Source: UBA1765 sp045615885
GTDB lineage: Bacteria > Fibrobacterota > Fibrobacteria > Fibrobacterales > Fibrobacteraceae
Direction of reading: 5' to 3'
NCBI GenBank assembly: GCA_045615885.1
Contig: JAZLFR010000069.1
Span: 62,001-126,000, forward strand
DNA: 64,000 bases
Both the position numbers and the translations under genes were made by a program. Positions 8,524 through 16,852 of the stretch are shown here, piece by piece. A model generated the notes under the pieces. It was given only the letters and a program-made list of their open reading frames with translations, was not told the DNA's origin and searched no databases. Numbering within the stretch: the first letter of the stretch is position 1; each line of letters opens with the position of its first letter.

Positions 8524-9597
8524 ATGAATAAAACCAGAAAAAAACCTACTTGTATTGATTTGTTTTGTGGTTGTGGTGGATTGAGTAAGGGCTTCGAACT
8601 AGCTGGTTTCGAAATTGTTGGTGGTATTGATTTCAATGCTGCTGCTATACGCACGTTTAATCGCAATTTCAAAAATGGCAAAGGTATTTGTTGCGATATT
8701 CTGAATGCAGACAAAAAGTTTATTCTAGAACAGTTTGATGATCTAAAAAAAGTTGATGTCATTATTGGAGGACCTCCTTGCCAAGGTTTTTCTTCTGCTA
8801 ATCGATATAACAAAGAAGGTGATGATCCAAGAAACAAACTTTTCTTTGAGTTTATGAAGTTTGTCGATATCGCAAAACCTAAGGTTGTTGTAATTGAGAA
8901 TGTTCGTGGAATTGTGACGAATAATGGTGGTTATGCAAAAGATCGAATTAAGGAGTTGTTTGAAGAGCGAGGGTACTTGGTTTCTCATAAAATTTTAGAT
9001 GCATCAATGCATGGAGTCCCTCAAAAGCGACTTAGGAATTTCTTTGTTATGACAAAGAATGAACTATTCGATTTTTCTGTTCTACAAACGTTTGAAAAGC
9101 CGATTACTGTTGCAGAAGCTATTGCTGATTTGTACGCGTTTGATGATAATCAACCGTACAGGGAACCCAAAAAGAAAAATCCATATTTGTCGTACTTAAG
9201 AAGTGGAGTTGTAGGCTTGTCTAATCACGATGTTAGATATCCTGCAGAAATCGTCCAAAAAAGAATATCTTTTGTAAAGCAAGGACATAATTGGCAAGAT
9301 GTACCTGATGAACTTTGGCCAACACAACGAAATAATAGACATTCTTCTGCATATAAGCGTCTTGCTGAAAACATGCCTTCTGTAACCATTGATACGGGTA
9401 ACAACCATAGTAATTATTTCCATCCTCTGTACAATAGAATTCCAACCGTTAGGGAAGCAGCACGTTTGCAGTCATTTCCAGATGGATTTGAGTTTTTAGG
9501 AAACCGATCTGAACAGTATCGCCAAGTAGGTAATGCTGTCCCGCCGTTGCTTGCTAAGGTGATTGCGGATGAGATAATCAAGAGGTATATGAAGTGA
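8524..9597 (+). CDS. DNA (cytosine-5) methyltransferase, LlaJI-type M1 position, 357 aa
   Basis: All core m5C motifs are visible: motif I DLFCGCGGLSKGFELAG, catalytic Cys near residue 86 in GGPPCQGFSSAN, ENVRGI, QKRLRNFFVM, and REAARLQSFPDGF with QVGNAVPPLLA. It is followed by a second, related m5C gene overlapping by 4 bp (GTGA). Twin m5C methyltransferases ahead of a McrB-like and a nuclease gene are the hallmark of LlaJI-type systems, where each enzyme modifies one strand of an asymmetric site. The actual site cannot be read from sequence. Confidence 0.9.
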   Translation: MNKTRKKPTCIDLFCGCGGLSKGFELAGFEIVGGIDFNAAAIRTFNRNFKNGKGICCDILNADKKFILEQFDDLKKVDVIIGGPPCQGFSSANRYNKEGDDPRNKLFFEFMKFVDIAKPKVVVIENVRGIVTNNGGYAKDRIKELFEERGYLVSHKILDASMHGVPQKRLRNFFVMTKNELFDFSVLQTFEKPITVAEAIADLYAFDDNQPYREPKKKNPYLSYLRSGVVGLSNHDVRYPAEIVQKRISFVKQGHNWQDVPDELWPTQRNNRHSSAYKRLAENMPSVTIDTGNNHSNYFHPLYNRIPTVREAARLQSFPDGFEFLGNRSEQYRQVGNAVPPLLAKVIADEIIKRYMK

Positions 9598-10631
9598 CTC
9601 AAATGAAAATTATTGATTTATTTTGTGGCATTGGTGGGTTAAGTCTTGGCTTTGAACAAGCTGGTTTTCAAACTATAGCTGCCATTGACATGTGGAAAGA
9701 TGCTATTGTAACATATAACCATAATAGAAAGGAAAAAGTTGGTTGTACAATATCTGTTGAGGATTTTAATGAACAAATTTTGCCGGCTCTAATTAGAGAT
9801 AATAAAATTGCTGGGATTATTGGAGGCCCACCGTGTCAAGGTTTTAGTACCGTTGGGAAACGAGATATTGATGATCCTCGTAATAAAATGTATCTTGAAT
9901 TTTATAAGGCGGTAAAATTAGCGCAACCAGAATTTTTTGTTATTGAAAATGTCAAGGGAATGTTGACGTTAAATAATGGAGCGTTTGTTAAGGATTTGCT
10001 GCATAGATTTGGAAAAAAAGGACTTGGTTACAAAATTTCTTACAAACTTCTAAATGCTGCAGATTACGGAATCCCGCAAAATCGTTACCGAGTTTTCTAT
10101 GTAGGAATAAAGGATCGTGATTTTGTATTCCCCGAATCCCATCCTGAGAATCAGAAGCTCAGTGCAAAAGATGGCATCAGTGATTTGTTGAATTCCGATA
10201 ACAACCATTACGGCTCTTCTCCGGCCAACGATTTCCAAAAGAAAATGCGAGCGGGATGCTCGCATCCTGTTAATCAGGAATATACAAACCACTCGGAACA
10301 AACGATAAATATTATTAGTAAGATTCCTGATGGCGGTAACATAAAGAGTCTTCCTCCCGAATTTTGGCAAGTTCGAAAATACAACAAGGCTTTTGAGCGA
10401 ATGAGTAGCAATCGCCCATCGAATACTATTGATACTGGCCATAGAAATTATTTTCACTATAGTGAGCCTCGAATTCCTACAGTAAGGGAATCTGCACGAA
10501 TTCAGAGTTTTCCTGATTCATTTGAAATCCTTGGAACGAGAGGAAGCCAGTATAAGCAAGTTGGGAATGCTGTTCCTCCAATGTTGGCAAATGCGATAGC
10601 AACGGAAATACTAAAACAACTAAAGGGTTAA
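9594..10631 (+). CDS. DNA (cytosine-5) methyltransferase, LlaJI-type M2 position, 345 aa
   Basis: An m5C methyltransferase with motif I DLFCGIGGLSLGFEQAG, catalytic Cys near residue 81 (GGPPCQGFSTVG), ENVKGM, QNRYRVFYVG and RESARIQSFPDSF with QVGNAVPPMLA. The start is GTG 9594 overlapping the previous stop, or ATG 9603; the overlap favours coupling. It is much more similar to its upstream neighbour than to the enzyme at 5563, which points to an old duplication with diverged target domains (roughly residues 190-280). Confidence 0.9.
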   Translation: MTQMKIIDLFCGIGGLSLGFEQAGFQTIAAIDMWKDAIVTYNHNRKEKVGCTISVEDFNEQILPALIRDNKIAGIIGGPPCQGFSTVGKRDIDDPRNKMYLEFYKAVKLAQPEFFVIENVKGMLTLNNGAFVKDLLHRFGKKGLGYKISYKLLNAADYGIPQNRYRVFYVGIKDRDFVFPESHPENQKLSAKDGISDLLNSDNNHYGSSPANDFQKKMRAGCSHPVNQEYTNHSEQTINIISKIPDGGNIKSLPPEFWQVRKYNKAFERMSSNRPSNTIDTGHRNYFHYSEPRIPTVRESARIQSFPDSFEILGTRGSQYKQVGNAVPPMLANAIATEILKQLKG

Positions 10632-10635
10632 ATGT

Positions 10636-11358
10636 ATGCAGATTGTTGTTGAAACCCCAAATTCTCCGGGTACGCAATTTAATGAAAATACTGATGATTA
10701 TATTAGAAAAATGTTCAATTACTTGAATAGTAAGGAGGATGGTTTTTCTGAAACGTATCGTGAATTTCAACAACATTGCACATCTTTTACGACTTTAAGT
10801 TACATTAGAAATATTTTCCCATTCTTAAAAAATGCGGAAATTATAAATGATTATTCTAATGTGAACAAGAAATTGTTTACCGAATTGGGAGAAGCTTATT
10901 ATCTTTGCGTAGATTCTCTAGAAAAAATTAAAAGCGATGAAGAAAAATCAGGCTTGGAAAAATTTAGGCAATTGAAACAACAGATTGTTCGTCAGGCTTT
11001 ATCAAACATAATAAAAGCATCGGATGCTGGGTATGCTATTATTTTCAAATGGATTTTACTCCATTTGAAAAAATTTGAAAAGATTGATGAATCTGAATTT
11101 GCCTTAATTTTGTATGTATTACAAAAAAAGAAATCTTTCGCAGAGTATGAAAAAATACTGAATGAACAACGGGGACGGATATCTTTTTTTGTAAATGTTG
11201 TGGAAAAAGGGACGGATAATGTTAAGAAAGTTTCAAAGATCACAAGCTATTCTTATTTTATGGGGTCTCTTAAAACTGCAGGTGTTGTAAGTGAAAAATC
11301 GATAGATGGTTATTTTAGTTGTATTTGCAAAAATGCTGATATTGAGGATATGCTATGA
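10636..11358 (+). CDS. Unknown component between methyltransferases and McrB-like gene, 240 aa
   Basis: An intact frame 4 bp after the methyltransferase, sharing ATGA with the McrB-like start. Strongly AT-rich, Lys/Phe/Tyr-rich and predicted mostly helical, with no membrane segment. I see no nuclease, methylase or nucleotide-binding motif. Its fixed place between M and R genes with coupled translation argues for a subunit of the restriction complex, perhaps a DNA-recognition or adaptor protein, since the McrB-like partner has almost no N-terminal DNA-binding domain. That role is inference. Confidence 0.6.
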   Translation: MQIVVETPNSPGTQFNENTDDYIRKMFNYLNSKEDGFSETYREFQQHCTSFTTLSYIRNIFPFLKNAEIINDYSNVNKKLFTELGEAYYLCVDSLEKIKSDEEKSGLEKFRQLKQQIVRQALSNIIKASDAGYAIIFKWILLHLKKFEKIDESEFALILYVLQKKKSFAEYEKILNEQRGRISFFVNVVEKGTDNVKKVSKITSYSYFMGSLKTAGVVSEKSIDGYFSCICKNADIEDML

Positions 11359-12908
11359 ATAACGATATTAAAAAAAATGTATCGCGATTAGCGGAATTAT
11401 TCAAAGTTGAAGTTCCTTCAAATAATGATGTAAGTGAAGTTCCTTTGGATGAGAAGAACCTTACTTTTGGATATCAAAAGATTCTTTTTGGTGCTCCTGG
11501 TACAGGAAAGTCTTTTCGATTAAATTTGGATGCGGTGCCTTACTATGAAGCAGAAAAAAATGCTCTGCAAAAGGATGATTCAGAAAAGATTCGGAAAATC
11601 ATTCAAGATGCAAATGATTTTTCAAAGTGTGTTGCGATTGGTTTGAAATATAGTGATGTGATAAAAAATAAAAAGCCCAAGCAACTCCATGATACATATG
11701 GTTGTTCCCTTGATGCAGGATATGCCTTGTGCCAGGGAGCTAAAATCGAAAACATCAGAAAAACCATTGCAGATGTAGATGATGACAAATTGGACGTTCC
11801 TGTAATAAATGAGGAATTAGCTAAAATTACAAAAGATAAACAAGCGTCTTGGGCTGCTTTAGGCTTTAAATACTCGTCTTATTTCTTTGGAAAAACAACA
11901 GGTGATATTCAAGATGATTTGGGCTTGTCAAAAACGAGTTCTGCGGCCAGTTGGATTCTGTATGGTGTGAACGCTGCAAAACTCATTGACTCTTTGGCTG
12001 AGGACGAGGAAAAACCGAAATATGTAGAGCGCGTGACATTCCATCCTAATTACTCTTATGCCCAGTTTGTCGGTACATATAAACCTATACAAGATGAGAC
12101 TGACCCGAAGAGCATAGTGTATAAATATGTTCCAGGTCCATTCATGCGCACCTATGTTCGTGCAAAACGAGCTGAACAAAATAAGACGGATGAAAAGTTC
12201 CTTCTCATCATCGAAGAAATCAATCGTGCAAATGTTGCCGCGGTCTTTGGCGATGTGTTCCAGCTTCTTGACCGCAAGAATGGTGTGAGCGAATATCCCG
12301 TTGCAGCAAGCGAAGACATCAAGCGTTATCTGAAAGATAACGGTATTGCGGATTGTAATGAACTCAGAATTCCGAGCAACATGTACATCTGGGCGACTAT
12401 GAACAGTGCCGACCAGGGCGTATTCCCCATGGATACTGCCTTCAAGCGTCGCTGGGAATTTGAATACATTGGCATCGATAAAAATGAAACTTGGGATTAC
12501 ACAATTCCACTTCCAAAAGAAGAGTCTATCAATTGGAATGTTTTGCGTAAGGCCATTAACGGTTCTCTCAAAAAGATTGCAAGCGTAAATGAAGATAAGT
12601 TGCTTGGTCCATATTTCTTGAGCAAGGCTGTTCTGGAAGATGCAAACAAGTGGAATAGCGAGCAAGATTCTAAAGAAAAGCAGAAAGCCGTTGAAAAGTT
12701 CTTGAATACATTCAAGAGCAAGGTCTTGATGTATCTCTATGAAGATGTCTGCAAAATGCGCCCGGGCGATGTTTTCAAGATTAAACCTGAAGACGGCCAA
12801 ACAAGATTGCATTACTCCGATATCTGCGATGCATTCGACAAGACTGGTATTGGTATATTCGGTTTTGAAAAAGCTGATATTGAGGAAACCTTCAAGAAGC
12901 AGGAGTAA
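11355..12908 (+). CDS. McrB-like AAA+ NTPase (LlaJI R1-type), 517 aa
   Basis: The motor subunit of a modification-linked restriction complex. Walker A GAPGTGKS is at about residues 46-53, VTFHPNYSYAQFVGTY at 227-242, Walker B FLLIIEEINRANVAAVFGD starts near 282, and the McrB-type NxAD signature is MNSADQG near 349, then FPMDTAFKRRWEFEY. McrB proteins hydrolyse GTP and drive a PD-(D/E)XK partner; R1.LlaJI is a homologue. An insertion of about 150 residues separates Walker A from the VTFHP block and contains two similar segments (91-134 and 165-212). The usual N-terminal target-binding domain is missing (only about 40 residues precede Walker A). Confidence 0.85.
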   Translation: MNNDIKKNVSRLAELFKVEVPSNNDVSEVPLDEKNLTFGYQKILFGAPGTGKSFRLNLDAVPYYEAEKNALQKDDSEKIRKIIQDANDFSKCVAIGLKYSDVIKNKKPKQLHDTYGCSLDAGYALCQGAKIENIRKTIADVDDDKLDVPVINEELAKITKDKQASWAALGFKYSSYFFGKTTGDIQDDLGLSKTSSAASWILYGVNAAKLIDSLAEDEEKPKYVERVTFHPNYSYAQFVGTYKPIQDETDPKSIVYKYVPGPFMRTYVRAKRAEQNKTDEKFLLIIEEINRANVAAVFGDVFQLLDRKNGVSEYPVAASEDIKRYLKDNGIADCNELRIPSNMYIWATMNSADQGVFPMDTAFKRRWEFEYIGIDKNETWDYTIPLPKEESINWNVLRKAINGSLKKIASVNEDKLLGPYFLSKAVLEDANKWNSEQDSKEKQKAVEKFLNTFKSKVLMYLYEDVCKMRPGDVFKIKPEDGQTRLHYSDICDAFDKTGIGIFGFEKADIEETFKKQE

Positions 12909-12911
12909 TTA

Positions 12912-14312
12912 ATGCCAATCAAAAAGAAAGAGAGCCAGAACGTAGAGTTCAAGGAATCCTGGCAAGACGAGTATCTTAAATGGATTTGCGCCTTCGCGAA
13001 TACCGAAGGTGGCTCTCTCTTCATTGGTGTTAATGACAAGGGCAAAGTTTGCGGTATCAGGGATGTTCACAAGAAAAGCGAGGATATCCCTAACAAGATT
13101 CGCAACACAATGGGCATTGTTTGCGATGTAAATCTTTTAACAGATGGTGAACTGGATTACCTTGAAATAAAGGTGGAAAAATATCCGATGCCCATCAGTT
13201 ACAAAGGTAAGTACTATAAACGTTCCGGTTCAACTACGCAGGAATTAAGTGGTGTAGAAGTTAACAAGCTGATTTTGTTCTCGCAGGGGCGTACATGGGA
13301 CTCGATCCCGGTTCCTGGAATTTCAACGAAAAGTTTGGATTCTGACGCCACCAAACTTTTCAAGAAAAGGGCTGTAGAATCTCGCCGCCTCGATGAAAAA
13401 TCCGCAAAGATTTCTATCCAGAATCTGATGCAGAATCTTCGTTGTGTCGAGGGTGATTATTTGACCCGTACGGCAATGATGTGTTTCCATCCTGATCCCG
13501 AAAATTGGGTGCCAGGGTCTTATATCAAGATTGCGTATTTTGCCACGGAAGCGGATATTCTTTTTCAAGATGAAGTTCATGGTCCATTATTGACGCAGGT
13601 CGAAAAAGCCATGGATTTGATTTTCTCAAAGTATATGAAGGCGCTCATTACTTATGAGGGAATTCATCGTCAGGAGTTTTTCTTTTTCCCGCCGGACGCC
13701 TTTAGGGAACTTCTGCTTAATGCTGTTGTCCATAAGGATTACATGGACCCGACTCCAATCCAAATCAAAATTTACGCCGATAGCATTTGGATGTGGAATC
13801 CCGGCTCCATGCCACAGGAAGTCCGTGTAAGAGATTTGTTCAAGAAGCATGTGTCTAAACCGCGAAATCCTGGAATAGCAAACATTTTCTTTATGAGTGG
13901 CTATGTGGAGCGCTGGGGTCGTGGCTATTACAACATTGAACAGGCTTGTACTGAGACAAATTCCAAGCTGCCGAAAGTTAAGGCTTCTGGTGGGGTGACG
14001 GTGGAATGTTTCGCCAGTGACAAGTACAACGCCGTTGCCTCGAAATGGAAATTGGATGGCAAAAGTCCGGAGCTGTCGCCAGAAAATCTGCCTGTAAATC
14101 TGCCTGTAAATCCTTCTCTAAATAAAACGCAGAACGAATTGTTTGCTTTGGTTGTTGAATATCCATCTTCAACCTATGATGATTTTGCGGGTAAGATGGG
14201 AAAGAAGAGAGAAACGATTCGAGTCAATTTGCGTACTCTTGAAAAATTGGGCTTGATTAAACGTGTCGGTGCCGATAAGAATGGTCATTGGGAAATTGTA
14301 AACGAAGATTAG
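12912..14312 (+). CDS. AlbA_2 (Schlafen-like)/HATPase/winged-helix protein, 466 aa
   Basis: The N-terminal AlbA_2 domain (about 5-120) shows NVEFKESW, CAFANTEGGSLFIGVND and KYYKRSGSTTQEL. The middle (about 250-370) has the HATPase_c_4-like block ELLLNAVVHKDY and YVERWGRGYYNIEQAC. A C-terminal winged helix (about 405-466) has KKRETIRVNLRTLEKLGLIK. A short linker repeats LPVN. This architecture is common (COG2865 type) and usually called a transcriptional regulator; AlbA_2 folds also occur in Schlafen-related nucleases and phage-defence proteins. It sits between the motor and nuclease genes of an RM system, 3 and 9 bp from its neighbours. That position is unusual and suggests a working part or dedicated regulator. 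Confidence 0.8.
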   Translation: MPIKKKESQNVEFKESWQDEYLKWICAFANTEGGSLFIGVNDKGKVCGIRDVHKKSEDIPNKIRNTMGIVCDVNLLTDGELDYLEIKVEKYPMPISYKGKYYKRSGSTTQELSGVEVNKLILFSQGRTWDSIPVPGISTKSLDSDATKLFKKRAVESRRLDEKSAKISIQNLMQNLRCVEGDYLTRTAMMCFHPDPENWVPGSYIKIAYFATEADILFQDEVHGPLLTQVEKAMDLIFSKYMKALITYEGIHRQEFFFFPPDAFRELLLNAVVHKDYMDPTPIQIKIYADSIWMWNPGSMPQEVRVRDLFKKHVSKPRNPGIANIFFMSGYVERWGRGYYNIEQACTETNSKLPKVKASGGVTVECFASDKYNAVASKWKLDGKSPELSPENLPVNLPVNPSLNKTQNELFALVVEYPSSTYDDFAGKMGKKRETIRVNLRTLEKLGLIKRVGADKNGHWEIVNED

Positions 14313-14321
14313 AGACTGAAA

Positions 14322-16274
14322 ATGCCAGAGACTCCGAAATCTGCCTACTTTAGAGAAATGCACCCCTACCCCCTGGAGGAGTTTAGGAGTGTTCTTGGCT
14401 TGAACATGGATTCTGCCAAGGAGGTGGTTTCGGCTCTTAAGCGTTCCGGTGTTGCCAAGGCTGTTAATAGAAAAACTTTCGACTTAGATCAACTCACTGA
14501 AGAAAGCGAAGTTATTTCCGAAGATATTACCGAAAATTCCGATATAGCCTACGTAATAAAGTACATGGGTGTGGTATATACGAAAAATTGCGTTCTGAAA
14601 TGCTATCCCAAGTATATCGACAATTTTCCCGATGATCCGAAGGATGAAGAAAAACAAAAGTTAGTTCAAGAATTAAGATCTGTCCTTAAGGCAATCCAAA
14701 AGCATAATGATAAAGTGCAGTCCATCCATTTGTATAATGGCGAGGATCGCAGTTCCTTCAATATGCTTGGGCTGGTTCTCCACATTCTCCACGATTATTA
14801 CGAGAATGGAATCTACACCAACTATCAGGAAGTTATAGAGACAAATGGCGAGGGTGAAATCGATTGGGACAGAACGATCAACGAGACTTTCGCATATCTT
14901 AAGGATAACCGTCCGTATTATCTTGAACTGAAAACCATCGCGAACCAGACAGATGATTTTGACTACTTCAAGAGACTTCATGAATGCATCGTGACGGAAT
15001 GTTCCAAGTACCTTGAATATCTCGGCCTTACAGAACTATTCGATGATGTTCCGTTTGTGCAGCTGAGTGAGTCCTCGTTAGATGACTTTGGAGATACGGA
15101 CTACATCAAGTATCGCCTGGAACGTGAAATCGCCACGCAATTTGTGACCCGCAAGCAAAGGCTACTCAAGACCCTCTATACCTATGTAGCCCAAAAGGAT
15201 ACCGATGAACAGGAAAATTCCTTCAGCCTCTGGGGAACAAATTCCCTAAACCTTGTCTGGGAACATGCATGCGGGGAAGTGTTTAAGAACGAATACGAGT
15301 CCTTTAAAAAGTATATCGATTGCCCTGAATGGAAATTTGAAGATAATGAAGATTCTATTTCCAAGGAAACTTTGATTCCCGATATTGTTTGCAAGGCTTC
15401 AGATAATACATTTTGTATTCTTGATGGAAAATACTATTTGCCCAAATGGACAAAGAATGCTCTTTCAAATAATCCCGGTGTACAGGATGTTGTAAAGCAG
15501 TTTGTTTATCACAAGGCGTTTCTTGAGTATTTGATTAAGAATGGAATTCTAAATGTGTTTAACGCATTTTTATTCCCGGCACCATCATCAAAGAAAATAA
15601 CTGATTTTATTAAGGCTTTTGGTAAAGTGGATATGAAACCCCTTATGGAATGGGGGTTGAATCGTTTGCCGTCCGTTCACTTGGCTTATGTAAATCCGGA
15701 TGAGTTGTGGAATGCCTACGTAGGTGGAAAAAATCGTAAGGCTGAATTAGAACTTTGTGTGACTGAAATTCAGAAGTCTCCGGTATATAGCTATGACGCC
15801 ATAATTCCTAGTTTGTTGCAGGTTGCTGAAGTTCGGGCAGATTATTCCGCGCAGCAATTAACCATGGTCGGTTATTTGAAACCAGATTATGCGGAGTTTT
15901 TGCATCGCGGCTGTTCTAAAATGATATTCTATTTCTACCATACAAGAAATGGATTCGTATATCCGGTGCATCCGCATTTGATCAATTGCAAAACTTTTGC
16001 TGGCTACACAGATGGGGAAGGCGTTATTGTTGGCAACATTGTTGGGAAGTTGCAAATTTGCGATGCGAGTGCTCTTGCTGAAAAGCTTGCTGGATGCGGC
16101 ATTGAAAAGAGCAATTTTTCTGCACAGTCTTATTATGTGATTGAAATTGAAGATGTAAGAACCGTTGCCGGAAGAAATAAATCCTACTACCAAGATGCCA
16201 TAAATGCATATCCGGGTAATGACATTACCCACGAATATTCACCGAAAGTTGTGAATGTAACGACCGTGTCTTAG
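14322..16274 (+). CDS. LlaJI-family restriction endonuclease (R2-type), 650 aa
   Basis: Probable DNA-cutting subunit. The N-terminal part (YVIKYMGVVYTKNCVLKCYP near residue 80) and the middle (SLWGTNSLNLVWEHACGEVF) fit the LlaJI/McrC-like plan. A PD-(D/E)XK core is visible: IPDIV with Asp near 354, then ILDGKYY with Asp near 368 and Lys near 370. LlaJI R2 acts with the McrB-like R1. About 160 extra residues follow the nuclease core (from about 490 on) and match nothing I know. The start ATG 14322 has a GACTGAAA leader 9 bp after the previous stop. Last gene of the run. Confidence 0.75.
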   Translation: MPETPKSAYFREMHPYPLEEFRSVLGLNMDSAKEVVSALKRSGVAKAVNRKTFDLDQLTEESEVISEDITENSDIAYVIKYMGVVYTKNCVLKCYPKYIDNFPDDPKDEEKQKLVQELRSVLKAIQKHNDKVQSIHLYNGEDRSSFNMLGLVLHILHDYYENGIYTNYQEVIETNGEGEIDWDRTINETFAYLKDNRPYYLELKTIANQTDDFDYFKRLHECIVTECSKYLEYLGLTELFDDVPFVQLSESSLDDFGDTDYIKYRLEREIATQFVTRKQRLLKTLYTYVAQKDTDEQENSFSLWGTNSLNLVWEHACGEVFKNEYESFKKYIDCPEWKFEDNEDSISKETLIPDIVCKASDNTFCILDGKYYLPKWTKNALSNNPGVQDVVKQFVYHKAFLEYLIKNGILNVFNAFLFPAPSSKKITDFIKAFGKVDMKPLMEWGLNRLPSVHLAYVNPDELWNAYVGGKNRKAELELCVTEIQKSPVYSYDAIIPSLLQVAEVRADYSAQQLTMVGYLKPDYAEFLHRGCSKMIFYFYHTRNGFVYPVHPHLINCKTFAGYTDGEGVIVGNIVGKLQICDASALAEKLAGCGIEKSNFSAQSYYVIEIEDVRTVAGRNKSYYQDAINAYPGNDITHEYSPKVVNVTTVS

Positions 16275-16327
16275 TGTATGTGGGTAGCTTGCCCCTCGTA
16301 GCAAGATTCTGCAAGTGCTTGAAAAAT

Positions 16328-16623
16328 CTACCTTGCTATTTCTAGTAAAATTCGGTTAAATGCTTCCAGATTTAATAGAGAGTAATTGTCGAGTCTAGAA
16401 ATATCTAATCGATTAGGAATATGAGTTTCTTCTAGAATTGTTTTGATATTTTGAATCTTCATTCTGATGGAACCGTATTCAATTTGTGGCAACTTGGTTT
16501 GAAGATTTGCAATAAAGTCTTTTATAGAACGAGATGTTGTCACATTGGGGGGGCAACATATTCAAGAAGAACTTCTCTACAGCATATTTCTTCTTCTTGT
16601 AAGGTCCAGGTGTGCTTGCTCAT
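16328..16623 (-). pseudogene. Small restriction-locus protein split by a frameshift at a C7 tract
   Basis: Reading the minus strand, ATG 16623 gives MSKHTWTLQEEEICCREVLL then EYVAPP and a stop at 16540. An overlapping frame continues TTSRSIKDFIANLQTKLPQI then EYGSIRMKIQNIK to 16328. The break lies in seven Cs (plus-strand G7, 16547-16553); one extra C would join the two parts into a single protein of about 98 residues. The joined protein resembles small conserved proteins with a W-x-EEE-CC start and an SIRMK-QNIK motif, of unknown function. It may be a mutation, a sequencing slip or a phase-variable tract. Confidence 0.55.
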
Positions 16624-16758
16624 AATGTTCTCTTTTGTTGGTTGATATTTTTTAAGTGAATTTAAGAAAAATTTGCTTAAGAGAAAAAGCTTTAGAATTC
16701 TTTTTCCATGCTGTTGCATTCTCATCCTGCAATTTGCGGCAACGATCGTGACCCCTTG

Positions 16759-16783
16759 GGGCGGAGACTCATCCGCCCTTTTT
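16759..16783 (+). terminator. Rho-independent terminator
   Basis: Stem GGGCGGA (16759-16765) with TCCGCCC (16772-16778) and five Ts. A second hairpin (TTTTATG...CATAAAA, 16818-16846) follows just before the truncated nuclease frame. No plus-strand gene ends immediately upstream, so the terminator probably belongs to a lost gene or a mobile repeat. Confidence 0.55.
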
Positions 16784-16852
16784 GCATTACTGGTATGCGG
16801 TAGGTGGGGAGGCTCCGTTTTATGAGGGTTTTTAAACCCCATAAAATAGAGC

